Notes: a model not told the origin generated them from the letters alone. DNA of 64,000 nt from CBDCUF01 sp965222525 (GCA_965222525.1 OZ244955.1:558001-622000); one strand, 5' to 3'. Numbered from the stretch's first letter, positions 26,728 through 35,847 are shown. Made by a program: numbers and translations.

Positions 26728-27847
26728 GCAGTTATCAGTTGTCAGTTATCAGTTGTCAGTCCTGTTGATTGCGGGTTTGTGCCTTTCTGGCTGTATCCGT
26801 ACCAGGCTTGACCCTCCGAGGGCGGAGGAGATTGAGGGTCGGGATTTTGCGGCATATCTGGCACGGGAATACCTTTATTACTCGCAGAAGAAGGAAGATG
26901 AGGGTAACCGTAAGGTCGCACAATATTTCTCTGACAAAAGTATACGTACTGCTTCCGGCCGTCATACCGACCCTGAACATCCTGAAGACTGGGATATTCC
27001 TGCAAAAATACTTCCCGAACTGAAGGAAGCCCGTATGACGCTGATGGATACCATCACCAGCAAATCGATGCTAGAGCAGCCCAAGGCTTCGGCACGGGCA
27101 TATGCACTTTATGATTGCTGGGTAGAAAACGAGGAGAAATCTTGGTTGAGTGAGAAAATAGAAACCTGCCGTAACGAATTTTTCGAGGTACTGAATTATC
27201 TGAGTATTAATAATATGCCCTCCCATGCGGAGGATATAACATATATTGCAGAAGTGCCTGTGCCGTATGAATCACCTGATGTGAAGGAGAGTTATATAAG
27301 ACAATATGACGACGTAGAATATATTATACGGGAAGGTGAACCTGAAATGGTAACAGCAATCAATATAAGTCCGGAAACCATACCTGATGCAGAGATAGCT
27401 GTTGAGGATACTACAGTCGTAACAGAGAATATTGGAGGAAAGAGTGAAGGACTGCCTGTATCTGATCTTCCCAGAGCATCTGATGATAAACCGGAAGTTG
27501 TAGCGGAAAAAAAGCCGCAGATTACTTTCATCATCCCCTTCAAGTCCGAAAATACAGATATTGGTGAGGAAGCTGCGGCCGAGATGGAAAGGCTGAAAGC
27601 AAAGCTGGCGGAGCTTGGAACATACAGGGTTATTCTAAATGGTCATACAGAAGAATTATCATCAGAGTCGGAAAGTCTACGATTTTCGGTAAGACTGGCG
27701 GAGACGGTCAGGAATGAGCTTGACAATGTCGGTATCGACCCGCAGAGGATGCAGACTTTTGGTTTTGGCAGCTCTGACCCTGCCGGCATCGACGGCGAGG
27801 AAGTTAATTCTAATAGAGTTGAGGTAGTTGTAGTGGAAAGTGAGTAG
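26720..27847 (+). CDS. OmpA-family lipoprotein
   Basis: A 375-residue lipoprotein. GTG 26720 is chosen as start because AGGAG lies 4 nt upstream. The signal peptide runs to the lipobox LSGC (Cys at about residue 23). Residues 30-170 are a helical charged region with several cysteines, 190-260 an acidic linker, and 270-375 an OmpA-like peptidoglycan-binding domain (ITFIIPFKSENTDIGEEAA, ILNGHTEE, LRFSVRLAETVRNEL, FGFGSSDPAG, NSNRVEVVV). It probably tethers the outer membrane to peptidoglycan. Its signal peptide is encoded by a TTATCAGTTGTCAG word array also found between genes elsewhere in the window. Confidence 0.85.
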   Translation: MHRQLSVVSYQLSVLLIAGLCLSGCIRTRLDPPRAEEIEGRDFAAYLAREYLYYSQKKEDEGNRKVAQYFSDKSIRTASGRHTDPEHPEDWDIPAKILPELKEARMTLMDTITSKSMLEQPKASARAYALYDCWVENEEKSWLSEKIETCRNEFFEVLNYLSINNMPSHAEDITYIAEVPVPYESPDVKESYIRQYDDVEYIIREGEPEMVTAINISPETIPDAEIAVEDTTVVTENIGGKSEGLPVSDLPRASDDKPEVVAEKKPQITFIIPFKSENTDIGEEAAAEMERLKAKLAELGTYRVILNGHTEELSSESESLRFSVRLAETVRNELDNVGIDPQRMQTFGFGSSDPAGIDGEEVNSNRVEVVVVESE

Positions 27848-27851
27848 AGCT

Positions 27852-28682
27852 TTACTCATCCTCTCGCAATCGTAATGCACGAGAGTAGATTTGTTTTCTG
27901 GGTAGGTTAAGCTGCCTTGATATTTTTGTTGAAGCAGATTTGACCGATTGGGTTTTTAGTGCCTCCAGTAATAACCTGTTGATTTCTTCCTGTGTGGTTT
28001 CCTGCTTTATCGGCGGGTGAACCACAATAACTACCTCACCTTTAGGTGCGGGGTTTGTTTTATAAAACGCAATTAAGTCCGACAAATTGTCCCGCCTGGC
28101 CTCTTCGTAAAGCTTGGTTATTTCACGTACTATCGCTATTTCACGCCTATCAAAAAACTGCTGCATCTCCTTTAATGTGGCAGGAACCCTGCTTCCCCGC
28201 TCAAAAATCACCAGCGTAGCGTTTATCTCTGCTACCTTCTTCAGAGTTGCTGTGCGAGCCTGCTTTTTGGCCGGTAAAAAACCCTGGAAGAAAAACCGGT
28301 CGGTCGGCATTCCGGCTATAGTCAGTGCTGCTGTAACCGAGGAAGCACCAGGAATTGTGGTGACGTATAATCCAGTCTCCTGCATTGCCCGCACCAGCTT
28401 ATAGCCAGGGTCGGAGATAAGCGGTGTACCTGCGTCTGACACCAGTGCCACAACCCGCCCATCCTGCACCCACTTGAGAATCTTTTTCCGCTCATTATCG
28501 GAACTATGATCATTGTATAACACCATGCTGGTGTTTATATTATAGTGAGATAGCAATTTTCCTGTCACCCTGCTGTCCTCACATACAATAACATCCGCAG
28601 CCTTCAGCACTTCCAGCGCCCGCACAGTAATATCCCCCAGATTGCCTATAGGAGTGGCAACAATATATAGCCCTGCTTTCAT
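27852..28682 (-). CDS. rsmI: 16S rRNA C1402 2'-O-methyltransferase RsmI
   Basis: A 276-residue SAM-dependent methylase of the tetrapyrrole-methylase fold. The N-terminus GLYIVATPIGNLGDITVRAL, then CEDSRVTGKLLSHYNI, VALVSDAGTPLISDPGYKLV, IPGASSVTAALTIAGMPTDR and FFFQGFLPAKK are RsmI signatures. It methylates the ribose of C1402 in the decoding centre. It converges on the lipoprotein gene. In many proteobacteria rsmI is divergent from a lppC/yraM lipoprotein gene; here the 334 bp upstream contain no such gene. Confidence 0.97.
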   Translation of the reverse strand: MKAGLYIVATPIGNLGDITVRALEVLKAADVIVCEDSRVTGKLLSHYNINTSMVLYNDHSSDNERKKILKWVQDGRVVALVSDAGTPLISDPGYKLVRAMQETGLYVTTIPGASSVTAALTIAGMPTDRFFFQGFLPAKKQARTATLKKVAEINATLVIFERGSRVPATLKEMQQFFDRREIAIVREITKLYEEARRDNLSDLIAFYKTNPAPKGEVVIVVHPPIKQETTQEEINRLLLEALKTQSVKSASTKISRQLNLPRKQIYSRALRLREDE

Positions 28683-29025
28683 AAGCTGTGCATTATCAGG
28701 AAATTATATAAAAATTATAGATAAATTTTAATCATATTAATATTTTATTAACTATTTCGTGTTATAGTAATTATATAAATGGAGAGCAGGTGTCGTCGAA
28801 ATGATATCGTGATATAACTAAAAAAGGGCATCATTATGGAAGAAAACCAAAATATTTCTTATAATACGGAAAATGCTGCATCCGATAATGATAATAACAG
28901 GATGCAGGAAATTGTCTATTTGCTGCACACTATTGAATTGCAGACGGTTGCAGTGGGCTAGCCTCCCTACAACGGTAACCATATAACCATAGCCATTCCG
29001 CTTATAGTGCAATATAATGCACCGC
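28683..29025. other. AT-rich intergenic region upstream of rsmI and the MFS gene
   Basis: About 340 bp, very AT-rich in the first third. It must contain the rsmI promoter and probably that of the MFS gene. One short frame (28836-28961) is listed separately. Near the MFS start there is a small dyad GTGCA-ATATAA-TGCAC. Nothing else is recognisable. Confidence 0.4.
28836..28961 (+). CDS. Possible 41-residue small protein
   Basis: ATG 28836 opens a 41-residue frame, acidic and asparagine-rich at first (MEENQNISYN), ending in EIVYLLHTIELQTVAVG. AAAAAGGG lies 8-9 nt upstream as a weak ribosome site. No family is recognised. It might be a remnant or chance frame; kept only because it is the sole candidate in this gap. 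Confidence 0.2.
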   Translation: MEENQNISYNTENAASDNDNNRMQEIVYLLHTIELQTVAVG

Positions 29026-30348
29026 ATGTCCGGTACTCACCTGCTGAAATCACGGCGTTTCCTACCGTTATTTATCACCCAGTTTCTGGGTGCATTCAAT
29101 GATAATGCTTTTAAAAACGCATTCCTGATATGGTTTACCTATGATGTTGCCGAGAAAACCGGTGAGGATGGTGCGACTATGGTGACATTGGCGGCAGGGT
29201 TGTTTATCCTGCCGTTTTTCCTGTTCTCCGCGACTGCCGGACAGATCGCCGATAAATACGAGAAATCCTGGCTGACCCGCAGGATAAAGCTGATGGAAAT
29301 TATATTGATGATAGCCTGTGCTGTCGGGTTTTATATGCAGAGTGTCAATTTTCTGCTGGCGGTATTGTTCCTTATGGGCACGCAGTCCACCCTGTTCGGC
29401 CCGATAAAATACAGTCTGCTGCCGGAGCATCTGAAAGATGATGAACTTATCAGCGGTAACGGACTGATAGAGGGCGGCACTTTCCTTTCGATATTACTGG
29501 GTACTATTTTTGGCGGGTTGATAATCCGTACTGATTACGGGGTGGAGATTTTATCGGTGGCGGTTATCAGTTTTGCAATTATCGGCTGGTTCAGTAGCCG
29601 CTCTATCCCGACTGCGCCTGTTGGGGATGCGAAGCTTAAAATCGGCTGGAATATCGGGCGGGAAACCTGGCGGATTATTCAGTATGCCCGCGAGGAACGC
29701 ACAGTATGGCTGTCGATTATCGGGATTTCATGGTTCTGGTTTATCGGGGCTACTTTCCTGACCCAGTTTCCAACCTATACCAAGGAGGTTATTCATGGTA
29801 ATGAACATATTGTGACCCTGTTCCTGACTATATTTTCGGTGGGGATAGGTATCGGTTCGGTTATGTGTAACAAGCTGCTTAAAGGCGAGATCAACGGCAG
29901 GCTGGTACCATATGGCTCGATTGGGATTACTGTTTCTATCGGTTTGTTTACTTTAATGACTATATTTTATGATGTGGATTACATTCACTCTCGGGCAAGT
30001 ACTTCATTTGTAGGAGAGTATATCGTGGGAGTCGAAGAGTTCTTTTACATCGGTATATATAGCTGGGGAATACTGGCCAGCCTGCTTATGCTGTCCGTGT
30101 TTTCGGGGATATATATCGTGCCGTTATATGCAATTATGCAGCACCGTTCGGATGATAAATATCTGGCGCGGATTATAGCAGCCAATAATGTGCTGAACGC
30201 ATTATTCATGGTAATCTCCAGTATATTTGCCATAGCCCTGTTCAAGGTGGATTTTGACGTGGTAGCAATATTATTTTCCGTCGGAATCATCAACATCCCT
30301 GTGTTCTTTATAATCCGTGGGGTGGTGAAGAGAAGGCTTGGGAAATAG
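29026..30348 (+). CDS. MFS transporter, LplT/Aas-like
   Basis: A 440-residue protein with about twelve membrane helices. The first helix FLPLFITQFLGAFNDNAFKN and the following GLFILPFFLFSATAGQIADKYEKS are typical of LplT, the lysophospholipid flippase, and of the MFS part of the fused acyltransferase/ligase proteins common in alphaproteobacteria. Here the transporter stands alone, without acyltransferase or AMP-ligase domains, so re-acylation would need a separate enzyme. Start uncertain between ATG 29017 and 29026; homologues favour the latter. Its stop codon TAG opens the TTATCAG word array at 30347. Confidence 0.85.
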   Translation: MSGTHLLKSRRFLPLFITQFLGAFNDNAFKNAFLIWFTYDVAEKTGEDGATMVTLAAGLFILPFFLFSATAGQIADKYEKSWLTRRIKLMEIILMIACAVGFYMQSVNFLLAVLFLMGTQSTLFGPIKYSLLPEHLKDDELISGNGLIEGGTFLSILLGTIFGGLIIRTDYGVEILSVAVISFAIIGWFSSRSIPTAPVGDAKLKIGWNIGRETWRIIQYAREERTVWLSIIGISWFWFIGATFLTQFPTYTKEVIHGNEHIVTLFLTIFSVGIGIGSVMCNKLLKGEINGRLVPYGSIGITVSIGLFTLMTIFYDVDYIHSRASTSFVGEYIVGVEEFFYIGIYSWGILASLLMLSVFSGIYIVPLYAIMQHRSDDKYLARIIAANNVLNALFMVISSIFAIALFKVDFDVVAILFSVGIINIPVFFIIRGVVKRRLGK

Positions 30349-30378
30349 TTATCAGTTGTCAGTGCTCAGTTATCAGTC
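30347..30378. repeat. TTATCAGTTGTCAGT word array
   Basis: AGTTATCAGTTGTCAGT, then GCTCAGTTATCAGTC: short direct words that recur at 26730-26761 (coding for the lipoprotein signal peptide), in the centre of element C1 (35768) and in element E (36474). The array begins within the TAG of the MFS gene. Confidence 0.75.
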
Positions 30379-30402
30379 TCTTTTATAAAAAGCTTGTATA
30401 TC

Positions 30403-32235
30403 ATGAAAAAAAAAGTATCACATGAAGTGATAAAAGACCGTTTGATATCAACGATGCGGGCGATAGCGGGGATGGAGGAGCTGAAGGTTAGTTTTACCGA
30501 GATTATACCGCCATATAATCCTGCTATAAACAAGGCTTACTATAACCCTTCCACCAAATCGGTATCGCTTCCGATAGCGCAGATTACCCCGCAGAACCTT
30601 GCGGCAATCCGCGGGGAAGCTGACGCAGTTGCACTGCACATATTGCATACAAAACCACTTGCCACCAAACTTCCGCCAGAGCACCAGTCCTTTGTCAGCC
30701 ATATGGAAGAAGTGCGGGCACAAGCACTGGGCACAAATGCAATGGCGGGGGTGGCGCGTAACCTGCTCGCCCGCTGGGACAGCCAGATAAAACAGAACGG
30801 ATATGACGTTAAAGAGAATCTGCCCAATATTCCGGCAGCGGAAATTGCAGCATTACTGGCCTATCGTAAGCTCACCGCCAGCCACCCCAAATCCGCCGGG
30901 CTTACACTAAAAAGCCTGGGTAAAATCATGCAGTGTAAAATACAGGCGGAGCTGGACAGGTTGCCCGATGCTATAAATAACCAGACTGATTTCGCCTCCA
31001 TATCCTTACAGATTTCCCGCAAGCTTGCCACTGCCAGCCAGGAGGAAACCACTGAACAGCAACCTGAATCGACGAGTTCGGGGCAGGATGAAACTCAGGA
31101 TAACCGGCAGCAAAAAACCGTCCCTTCCAAGCAATCCACCCCGTCACCGCAAATCGAGGAACAGCTTCCTGCCGAAACTGCTGTTACCGACGGGGATATA
31201 AAGCAGACACAAGGCAAATCGGCCCGTGATTTTGCCTCCCGCCGCCCGCATATACCGCAGGATAGCAACATCACCCTGCTATACAGCCCATATAGCACAC
31301 AGTTTGATGAAACCGTAGCAGCGGAAGATTTGGCGGATGCAAGTGAATTGAAACGTCACCGCACTACTATAGAAACCAGACTGGCCGAGATGCGTGATAT
31401 TACCACCCGCCTGGCCTCCCGCCTGCAGCGTAAGCTGATGTCAACCCAGATTCGCCACTGGAATTTCAACATGGAAGAGGGGATTCTCGATCCGGCGAGA
31501 TTACCGCAGATAATCGCCGACCCGACCTTCCCCACCCCGTATAAATGGGAGGAGGAGGGGGAGTATAAAAATACTGTGGTATCATTGCTGATTGACAATT
31601 CCGGCTCGATGCGCGGCAGGCCGATTATGATGGCAGCGATATGTGCTGATATACTGGCGCGGGTGCTGGAGCGTTGCGGTGTTAAGGTGGAGATACTGGG
31701 CTTTACCACCAGAAACTGGAAGGGAGGGGAGTCGCGCAAATTATGGCTGGAGAATGGCAGCCCTGACCTCCCTGGCCGGCTTAATGATTTACGGCATATT
31801 ATATACAAAAAGGCGGACAGTATGTGGCGGCAGTCGCGCAACAATCTGGGGCTTATGCTGCGTGAGGGGATACTCAAGGAGAATATCGACGGTGAGGCGA
31901 TATTATGGGCGCATGACCGTCTTTTGCGCAGGGCAGAGATGCAGAAGATACTGATGGTTATATCCGACGGTGCGCCGGTTGATGACAGTACGTTATCAGC
32001 CAATCCGACCAATTACCTCGACCGGCATCTGCGGGATGTAATAGCGGCGGTTGAAGCAAGGCGTGAGGTTGAATTACTGGCAATCGGCATAGGGCATAAT
32101 GTAAACAAGCATTATTCCAGGGCTGTTACCATATCGGGTATAAATGAGCTGGGCGACGCGATGGTTTCACAGCTTTCCGATTTATTTACCGAAACCCATC
32201 CTCACATACATCCTCTGCGTGCAAAAACAAGATGA
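30403..32235 (+). CDS. cobT: CobT-like cobaltochelatase subunit
   Basis: A 610-residue CobT-family protein. The N-terminal helical domain (about 1-220, KTVEQQ-rich linker after it), an acidic or polar low-complexity linker (about 225-300, rich in Gln, Thr and Ser), then IRHWNFNMEEGILDPARLPQ and a C-terminal von Willebrand A domain with the metal-site motif LLIDNSGSMRGRPI and DGAPVDDST. CobT pairs with the AAA protein CobS, and with CobN inserts cobalt in aerobic B12 synthesis. No cobS, cobN or other B12 gene is in the window; CobS/CobT pairs also occur in alphaproteobacteria lacking the pathway. ATG 30403 chosen. Confidence 0.9.
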   Translation: MKKKVSHEVIKDRLISTMRAIAGMEELKVSFTEIIPPYNPAINKAYYNPSTKSVSLPIAQITPQNLAAIRGEADAVALHILHTKPLATKLPPEHQSFVSHMEEVRAQALGTNAMAGVARNLLARWDSQIKQNGYDVKENLPNIPAAEIAALLAYRKLTASHPKSAGLTLKSLGKIMQCKIQAELDRLPDAINNQTDFASISLQISRKLATASQEETTEQQPESTSSGQDETQDNRQQKTVPSKQSTPSPQIEEQLPAETAVTDGDIKQTQGKSARDFASRRPHIPQDSNITLLYSPYSTQFDETVAAEDLADASELKRHRTTIETRLAEMRDITTRLASRLQRKLMSTQIRHWNFNMEEGILDPARLPQIIADPTFPTPYKWEEEGEYKNTVVSLLIDNSGSMRGRPIMMAAICADILARVLERCGVKVEILGFTTRNWKGGESRKLWLENGSPDLPGRLNDLRHIIYKKADSMWRQSRNNLGLMLREGILKENIDGEAILWAHDRLLRRAEMQKILMVISDGAPVDDSTLSANPTNYLDRHLRDVIAAVEARREVELLAIGIGHNVNKHYSRAVTISGINELGDAMVSQLSDLFTETHPHIHPLRAKTR

Positions 32236-32497
32236 TATGGTGATGGTTTATTAACAGTTATACACAAACAGATATATAACGGTTATATCGGTTATGTAAT
32301 GAGTGTATGCAAAAGGTGGGGGTGCAAATATACTCTTATATAACAACAGGTTAAACCAACGGTTGCAAAGCGGTATATCATAGCGAAAAGCTTTGCAAAA
32401 CAACAGGAAGCCCGATAACCTGCAATAAAATCCACAAACTTATCCACAGGGTAAAAATATGTTGGAATATCATATGTATTCAAATAATTACCGTATA
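32236..32497. promoter_or_regulatory. Intergenic region with DnaA-box-like sites
   Basis: A 262 bp AT-rich gap between convergent genes, so it needs no promoter. TTATACACA (32258-32266) and TTATCCACA (32440-32448) fit the DnaA consensus in the same orientation, with a weaker AAATCCACA at 32428-32436. AT-rich TATATAAC and GGTTAT words lie between, and a TTGCAAAGC/GCTTTGCAA dyad near 32362-32397. It may be a DnaA-binding locus or an origin; the boxes are fewer than usual for oriC and the neighbouring genes are not typical. Confidence 0.35.
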
Positions 32498-33340
32498 TTA
32501 AGCAAGCATACGACGGTTTTTCTGTAATACAACACGGGGAGGTAATATACCGTATTCCACCAGTAGTACTTCCCGTTTGTCGGCCAGTTTCTGTGCAACA
32601 TTCTCCCTGATTCCAGCCACCATGTCCCTGCCGCACATCCGCTGCCAGCGCACTTCTTCCCATAATTTATAATCCTGAGAGATGAGTAATTTATGCTTTC
32701 GCTTCTTGATTTCATCCTGCTCCTTCAAAATAGAATCATATTGCTTCTCCAGACGTTCTATCCTCTCCACCGGATGCTCATTGGAAAATCGCTGTTTACT
32801 GGCAAAAACCTGCTCCATTTTCACCAGCACGCCCAGATCCCTGCTCTCATAAGCATCGGTAATCAGTGAGAATATCTCCTGTGCATTGGGGTCATCGGGG
32901 AATTTATCAGGGTGGCATACCTTGGCCAGCCTGCGATATATACGTTTTATCTCACCCTCCACTACTGACTCATTGCTATGTGAGCGGAAAGCAGCGCCCG
33001 ATTTCATATCGGCAAGATTACGGCGGGGAGTGTCTGAAACATTATCTGAATTTCCGGATGGCTTTCTTGGTATATTGCTTATATTACCGCTATACCTTGC
33101 TTCTTCTTTATGCTCCTCAAACCCGAATCCCTGTGTCTTCTTCCGGCCAATTCTGGAGAGGATTTTTTCAACCTCCTGCAATTCCTCAAACAACACACCA
33201 ACTTGTTCATAGTACATGTCGAGAAATTTATCAATTTCCCGCTTCATTGCCTTGAAATCAGCGGTAATTATCCGTAGATTCCCCAGTTCCTTGCCGATTT
33301 TCTCCTCCAACAGGGAAATATGTAATTTTATTTCATCCAT
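32498..33340 (-). CDS. J-domain protein with N-terminal coiled coil
   Basis: A 280-residue protein. Residues 1-65 are a predicted coiled coil (ISLLEEKIGKELGNLRII, VLFEELQEVEKIL), 70-125 a polar linker, and about 128-175 a J-domain with HPD at 143-145 (LAKVCHPDKFPDDPNAQEIF), the DnaK-stimulating motif. The C-terminal part is a second charged helix (KQYDSILKEQDEIKKRKHK). It is probably a DnaK co-chaperone of specialised clientele; the J-domain in the middle of the protein is unlike DnaJ itself. Function otherwise unknown. Confidence 0.85.
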   Translation of the reverse strand: MDEIKLHISLLEEKIGKELGNLRIITADFKAMKREIDKFLDMYYEQVGVLFEELQEVEKILSRIGRKKTQGFGFEEHKEEARYSGNISNIPRKPSGNSDNVSDTPRRNLADMKSGAAFRSHSNESVVEGEIKRIYRRLAKVCHPDKFPDDPNAQEIFSLITDAYESRDLGVLVKMEQVFASKQRFSNEHPVERIERLEKQYDSILKEQDEIKKRKHKLLISQDYKLWEEVRWQRMCGRDMVAGIRENVAQKLADKREVLLVEYGILPPRVVLQKNRRMLA

Positions 33341-33404
33341 GGGTTAGTAATAAGTTTTAACACAATATGGAAAAACAGGGTAAAAAATTTCCCTCAGTAA
33401 AATA

Positions 33405-33481
33405 TGGCGGAGCGTAATGGACTCGAACCACCGACCTCTACGATGTCAACGTAGCGCTCTAACCAGCTGAGCTAACCGCCC
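33405..33481 (-). tRNA. tRNA-Val (anticodon GAC) with irregular acceptor stem
   Basis: The reverse strand folds as a cloverleaf: 5' GGGCGGTTAGCTCAG with standard T8-A9 and D-arm, anticodon stem CTACG/CGTAG around TTGACAT (anticodon GAC), AGGTC variable loop, TTCGAGT T-loop, encoded CCA. The acceptor stem pairs GGGCGGT with ACGCTCC, leaving adjacent C-C and G-G mismatches plus one G-T, and the T-stem GGTGG/CCATT has two G-T pairs. It is clearly a tRNA locus; function is uncertain because of this stem. Confidence 0.8.
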
Positions 33482-33602
33482 TTATTTAATTTTTATAGTG
33501 GCTTGAGTCTAGAGCCTTGTGATCAGCATGATATCCTATCTAAATTCTTTCATAACATAGCGCAGATAAACACGATACAGAAAATTTTTCTGTTTTTTGC
33601 CG

Positions 33603-33720
33603 GGATTGGATGATAGATGATGGAATATGGATGATAGAATAAGAGGGTTTCACCATCTGCTAATCTATAAGAATACTTTTGAAGGGGCCACTATTATCCA
33701 TCATCTATAATCTATAATCC
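33603..33720. repeat. Palindromic word repeat F, directly upstream of thrS
   Basis: The left arm (33603-33641) is built from GGATGATAGATGATGG-type words and the right arm (33692-33720) from their complement (TATCCATCATCTATAATC). Similar words fill the centre of element C2 (about 49629-49660). The repeat ends 2 bp before the first ATG of thrS. Confidence 0.75.
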
Positions 33721-33722
33721 GA

Positions 33723-35675
33723 ATGCCGAACATACAGACAAATATGGATAAAATTACTGTAACACTGCCGGATGGGAGTGAGCGGGAATATGGTGCGGGT
33801 ATAAGCGGTATGGAGATTGCCGCAGATATAGGTGCCGGGCTGGCAAAAGCTGCGCTGGCAATTCGTATCAATGGTGAGTTGCGTGACCTCTCCGTACCGA
33901 TAAATGGCAACGCCGAAATTGCTATCATCACCGGCAAGGATACGGACGGGCTGGAGATTATCCGCCATGATACTGCGCATATTATGGCGGAGGCGGTCAA
34001 GGAATTATATCCCGAAACCCAGATAACCATTGGGCCTAATATAGAAAACGGATTTTTCTATGATTTCGCCCGCAAGGAGTCTTTTACTCCTGATGATATG
34101 GAGAAAATCGAGAAGCGCATGTATGAGATTGTTGAGCGTAATGAGGCAATCACCCGTGAGGAATGGCCGCGCGACAAGGCTATAGAGTTTTTCAAATCGC
34201 AGGGTGAGCATTACAAGGCCGAGATTATCGCCGATATTCCCGCCGACCAGGCTATCAGCCTTTACCGGCAGGGCGAATTTATAGATTTATGCCGCGGCCC
34301 GCATGCGCCTTCCACCGGTCGTCCCAAGGCATTCAAACTGACCAGGCTGGCCGGGGCATACTGGCGTGGCGACAGTAATAACGAGATGCTGCAGCGGATT
34401 TACGGCACTGCATGGCCGGACAGGAAGCAGCTCAAGGATTACCTGCATCGGCTGGAGGAGGCGGAGAAGCGTGACCACCGCCGTCTTGGTCGCGAGATGA
34501 ACCTGTTTCACATACAGGATGAGGCGGTCGGGCAGATTTTCTGGCATGACAAGGGCTGGACTATATATCGTCTGCTGGAGGAATATATCCGCGGGAAATT
34601 GCGCAGGGAGAATTATCAGGAGGTGAAGACCCCGATACTGGTTGACCGTGTTTTATGGGAGAAATCCGGCCACTGGGAGAAGTTCCGCGAGAATATGTTT
34701 ATCTCCGAATCGGAGGAAAAGGCACTGGCTATCAAGCCGATGAACTGCCCCTGCCATGTACAGATATTCAATCAGGGAATCAAGAGCTATCGGGATTTGC
34801 CGCTGCGGATGGCGGAGTTCGGTTCCTGCCACCGTAATGAGCCTTCGGGTGCAATGCACGGGCTGATGAGGGTGCGTGGCTTTACCCAGGATGATGCGCA
34901 TATTTTCTGTACCGAAGACCAGATTACTTCCGAGACTGTGGCGTTTTGTGAGCTTCTGCTTGAGGTGTACAGGGAGCTCGGGTTTGATGATGTGCGGGTA
35001 AAGTTTTCCGACCGGCCGGAGGTGCGTGCCGGTGATGATGCGATATGGGACAAGGCCGAGGCTTCTCTAAAGGATGCGGTTGAGGCTACAGGGCTGGAAT
35101 ATAGTTTGAATCCGGGGGAGGGTGCGTTTTACGGACCGAAGATAGAGTTTGTCCTGCGTGATGCAATCGGTCGTGACTGGCAATGCGGCACCTTGCAGGT
35201 GGATTTTGTATTACCGGAGCGGCTGGATGCTAATTATGTGAGTGCAGGGGGAGCAAAGAAACGTCCGGTTATGCTGCATCGGGCGATTCTTGGTTCATTC
35301 GAGCGGTTTATCGGTATTTTAATCGAGCAATATGCCGGAAAACTGCCTCTATGGCTGGCCCCGACCCAGATTGTAGTAGCTACTGTAACCAATGAGATTG
35401 ATGATTATGCTGAAAAAATCACAGAAAAACTGAAAAAATCAGGATTTCGGGTGGAAATTGATGCAAGAAGTGATAAAATAAGCTATAAGGTACGTGAGCA
35501 TTCGGTTGCGAAAGTGCCGGTGATTTTTGCAGTCGGCGCACGGGAAGCCGAGGAAAACACGGTTTCCATCCGCCGCATCGGCTCTAAAGAGCAGAAAGTA
35601 GTTGCGCTGGATGATGTAATTACCGATTTGCTGGAAGAGGTTAATAGTAAGGAAATCAGGAATACAGGAGAATAA
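33723..35675 (+). CDS. thrS: Threonyl-tRNA synthetase
   Basis: A 650-residue ThrS, full length. TGS domain (ITVTLPDGSEREY), editing domain with the zinc-like HDTAHIMAEAV and DLCRGPHAPSTG, class II core with motif 2 FGSCHRNEPSGAMHGLMRVR, zinc ligand in KPMNCPCHVQIF, motif 3 RPVMLHRAILGSFERF, and C-terminal anticodon domain. The start may be ATG 33723 or 33744 (MDKITVTLPDG); neither has a convincing Shine-Dalgarno, and the first lies 2 bp from repeat F. infC follows, as in many bacteria, but element C1 lies between. Confidence 0.97.
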   Translation: MPNIQTNMDKITVTLPDGSEREYGAGISGMEIAADIGAGLAKAALAIRINGELRDLSVPINGNAEIAIITGKDTDGLEIIRHDTAHIMAEAVKELYPETQITIGPNIENGFFYDFARKESFTPDDMEKIEKRMYEIVERNEAITREEWPRDKAIEFFKSQGEHYKAEIIADIPADQAISLYRQGEFIDLCRGPHAPSTGRPKAFKLTRLAGAYWRGDSNNEMLQRIYGTAWPDRKQLKDYLHRLEEAEKRDHRRLGREMNLFHIQDEAVGQIFWHDKGWTIYRLLEEYIRGKLRRENYQEVKTPILVDRVLWEKSGHWEKFRENMFISESEEKALAIKPMNCPCHVQIFNQGIKSYRDLPLRMAEFGSCHRNEPSGAMHGLMRVRGFTQDDAHIFCTEDQITSETVAFCELLLEVYRELGFDDVRVKFSDRPEVRAGDDAIWDKAEASLKDAVEATGLEYSLNPGEGAFYGPKIEFVLRDAIGRDWQCGTLQVDFVLPERLDANYVSAGGAKKRPVMLHRAILGSFERFIGILIEQYAGKLPLWLAPTQIVVATVTNEIDDYAEKITEKLKKSGFRVEIDARSDKISYKVREHSVAKVPVIFAVGAREAEENTVSIRRIGSKEQKVVALDDVITDLLEEVNSKEIRNTGE

Positions 35676-35695
35676 GAAAACAGGGATTTTATTGA

Positions 35696-35847
35696 TGTCA
35701 TTCCAGACGTTAGACGAGTAGAAATCTTTGATTTCGTCAGGAGTCTTACGATGTGGAATCCAGCTAATAGTTATCAGCCTGGATTCCACATAGCTTATTT
35801 TCTTGCCAAATCAGAGATTTGGAGAAAATATAGCTTCTGGAATGACA
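35696..35847. repeat. Palindromic element C1 (family C)
   Basis: A 152 bp palindrome bounded by TGTCATTCCAGA and TTCTGGAATGACA with central arms GTGGAATCCAG/CTGGATTCCAC. Apical hairpins: GAAATC-TTT-GATTTC (35721-35735) and CCAAATC-AGA-GATTTGG (35806-35822), the latter between ATTTTCT and AGAAAAT arms. The centre holds a TTATCAG word. The second copy is C2 at 49554. C1 begins 20 bp after thrS and ends 54 bp before the infC start. Confidence 0.9.
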
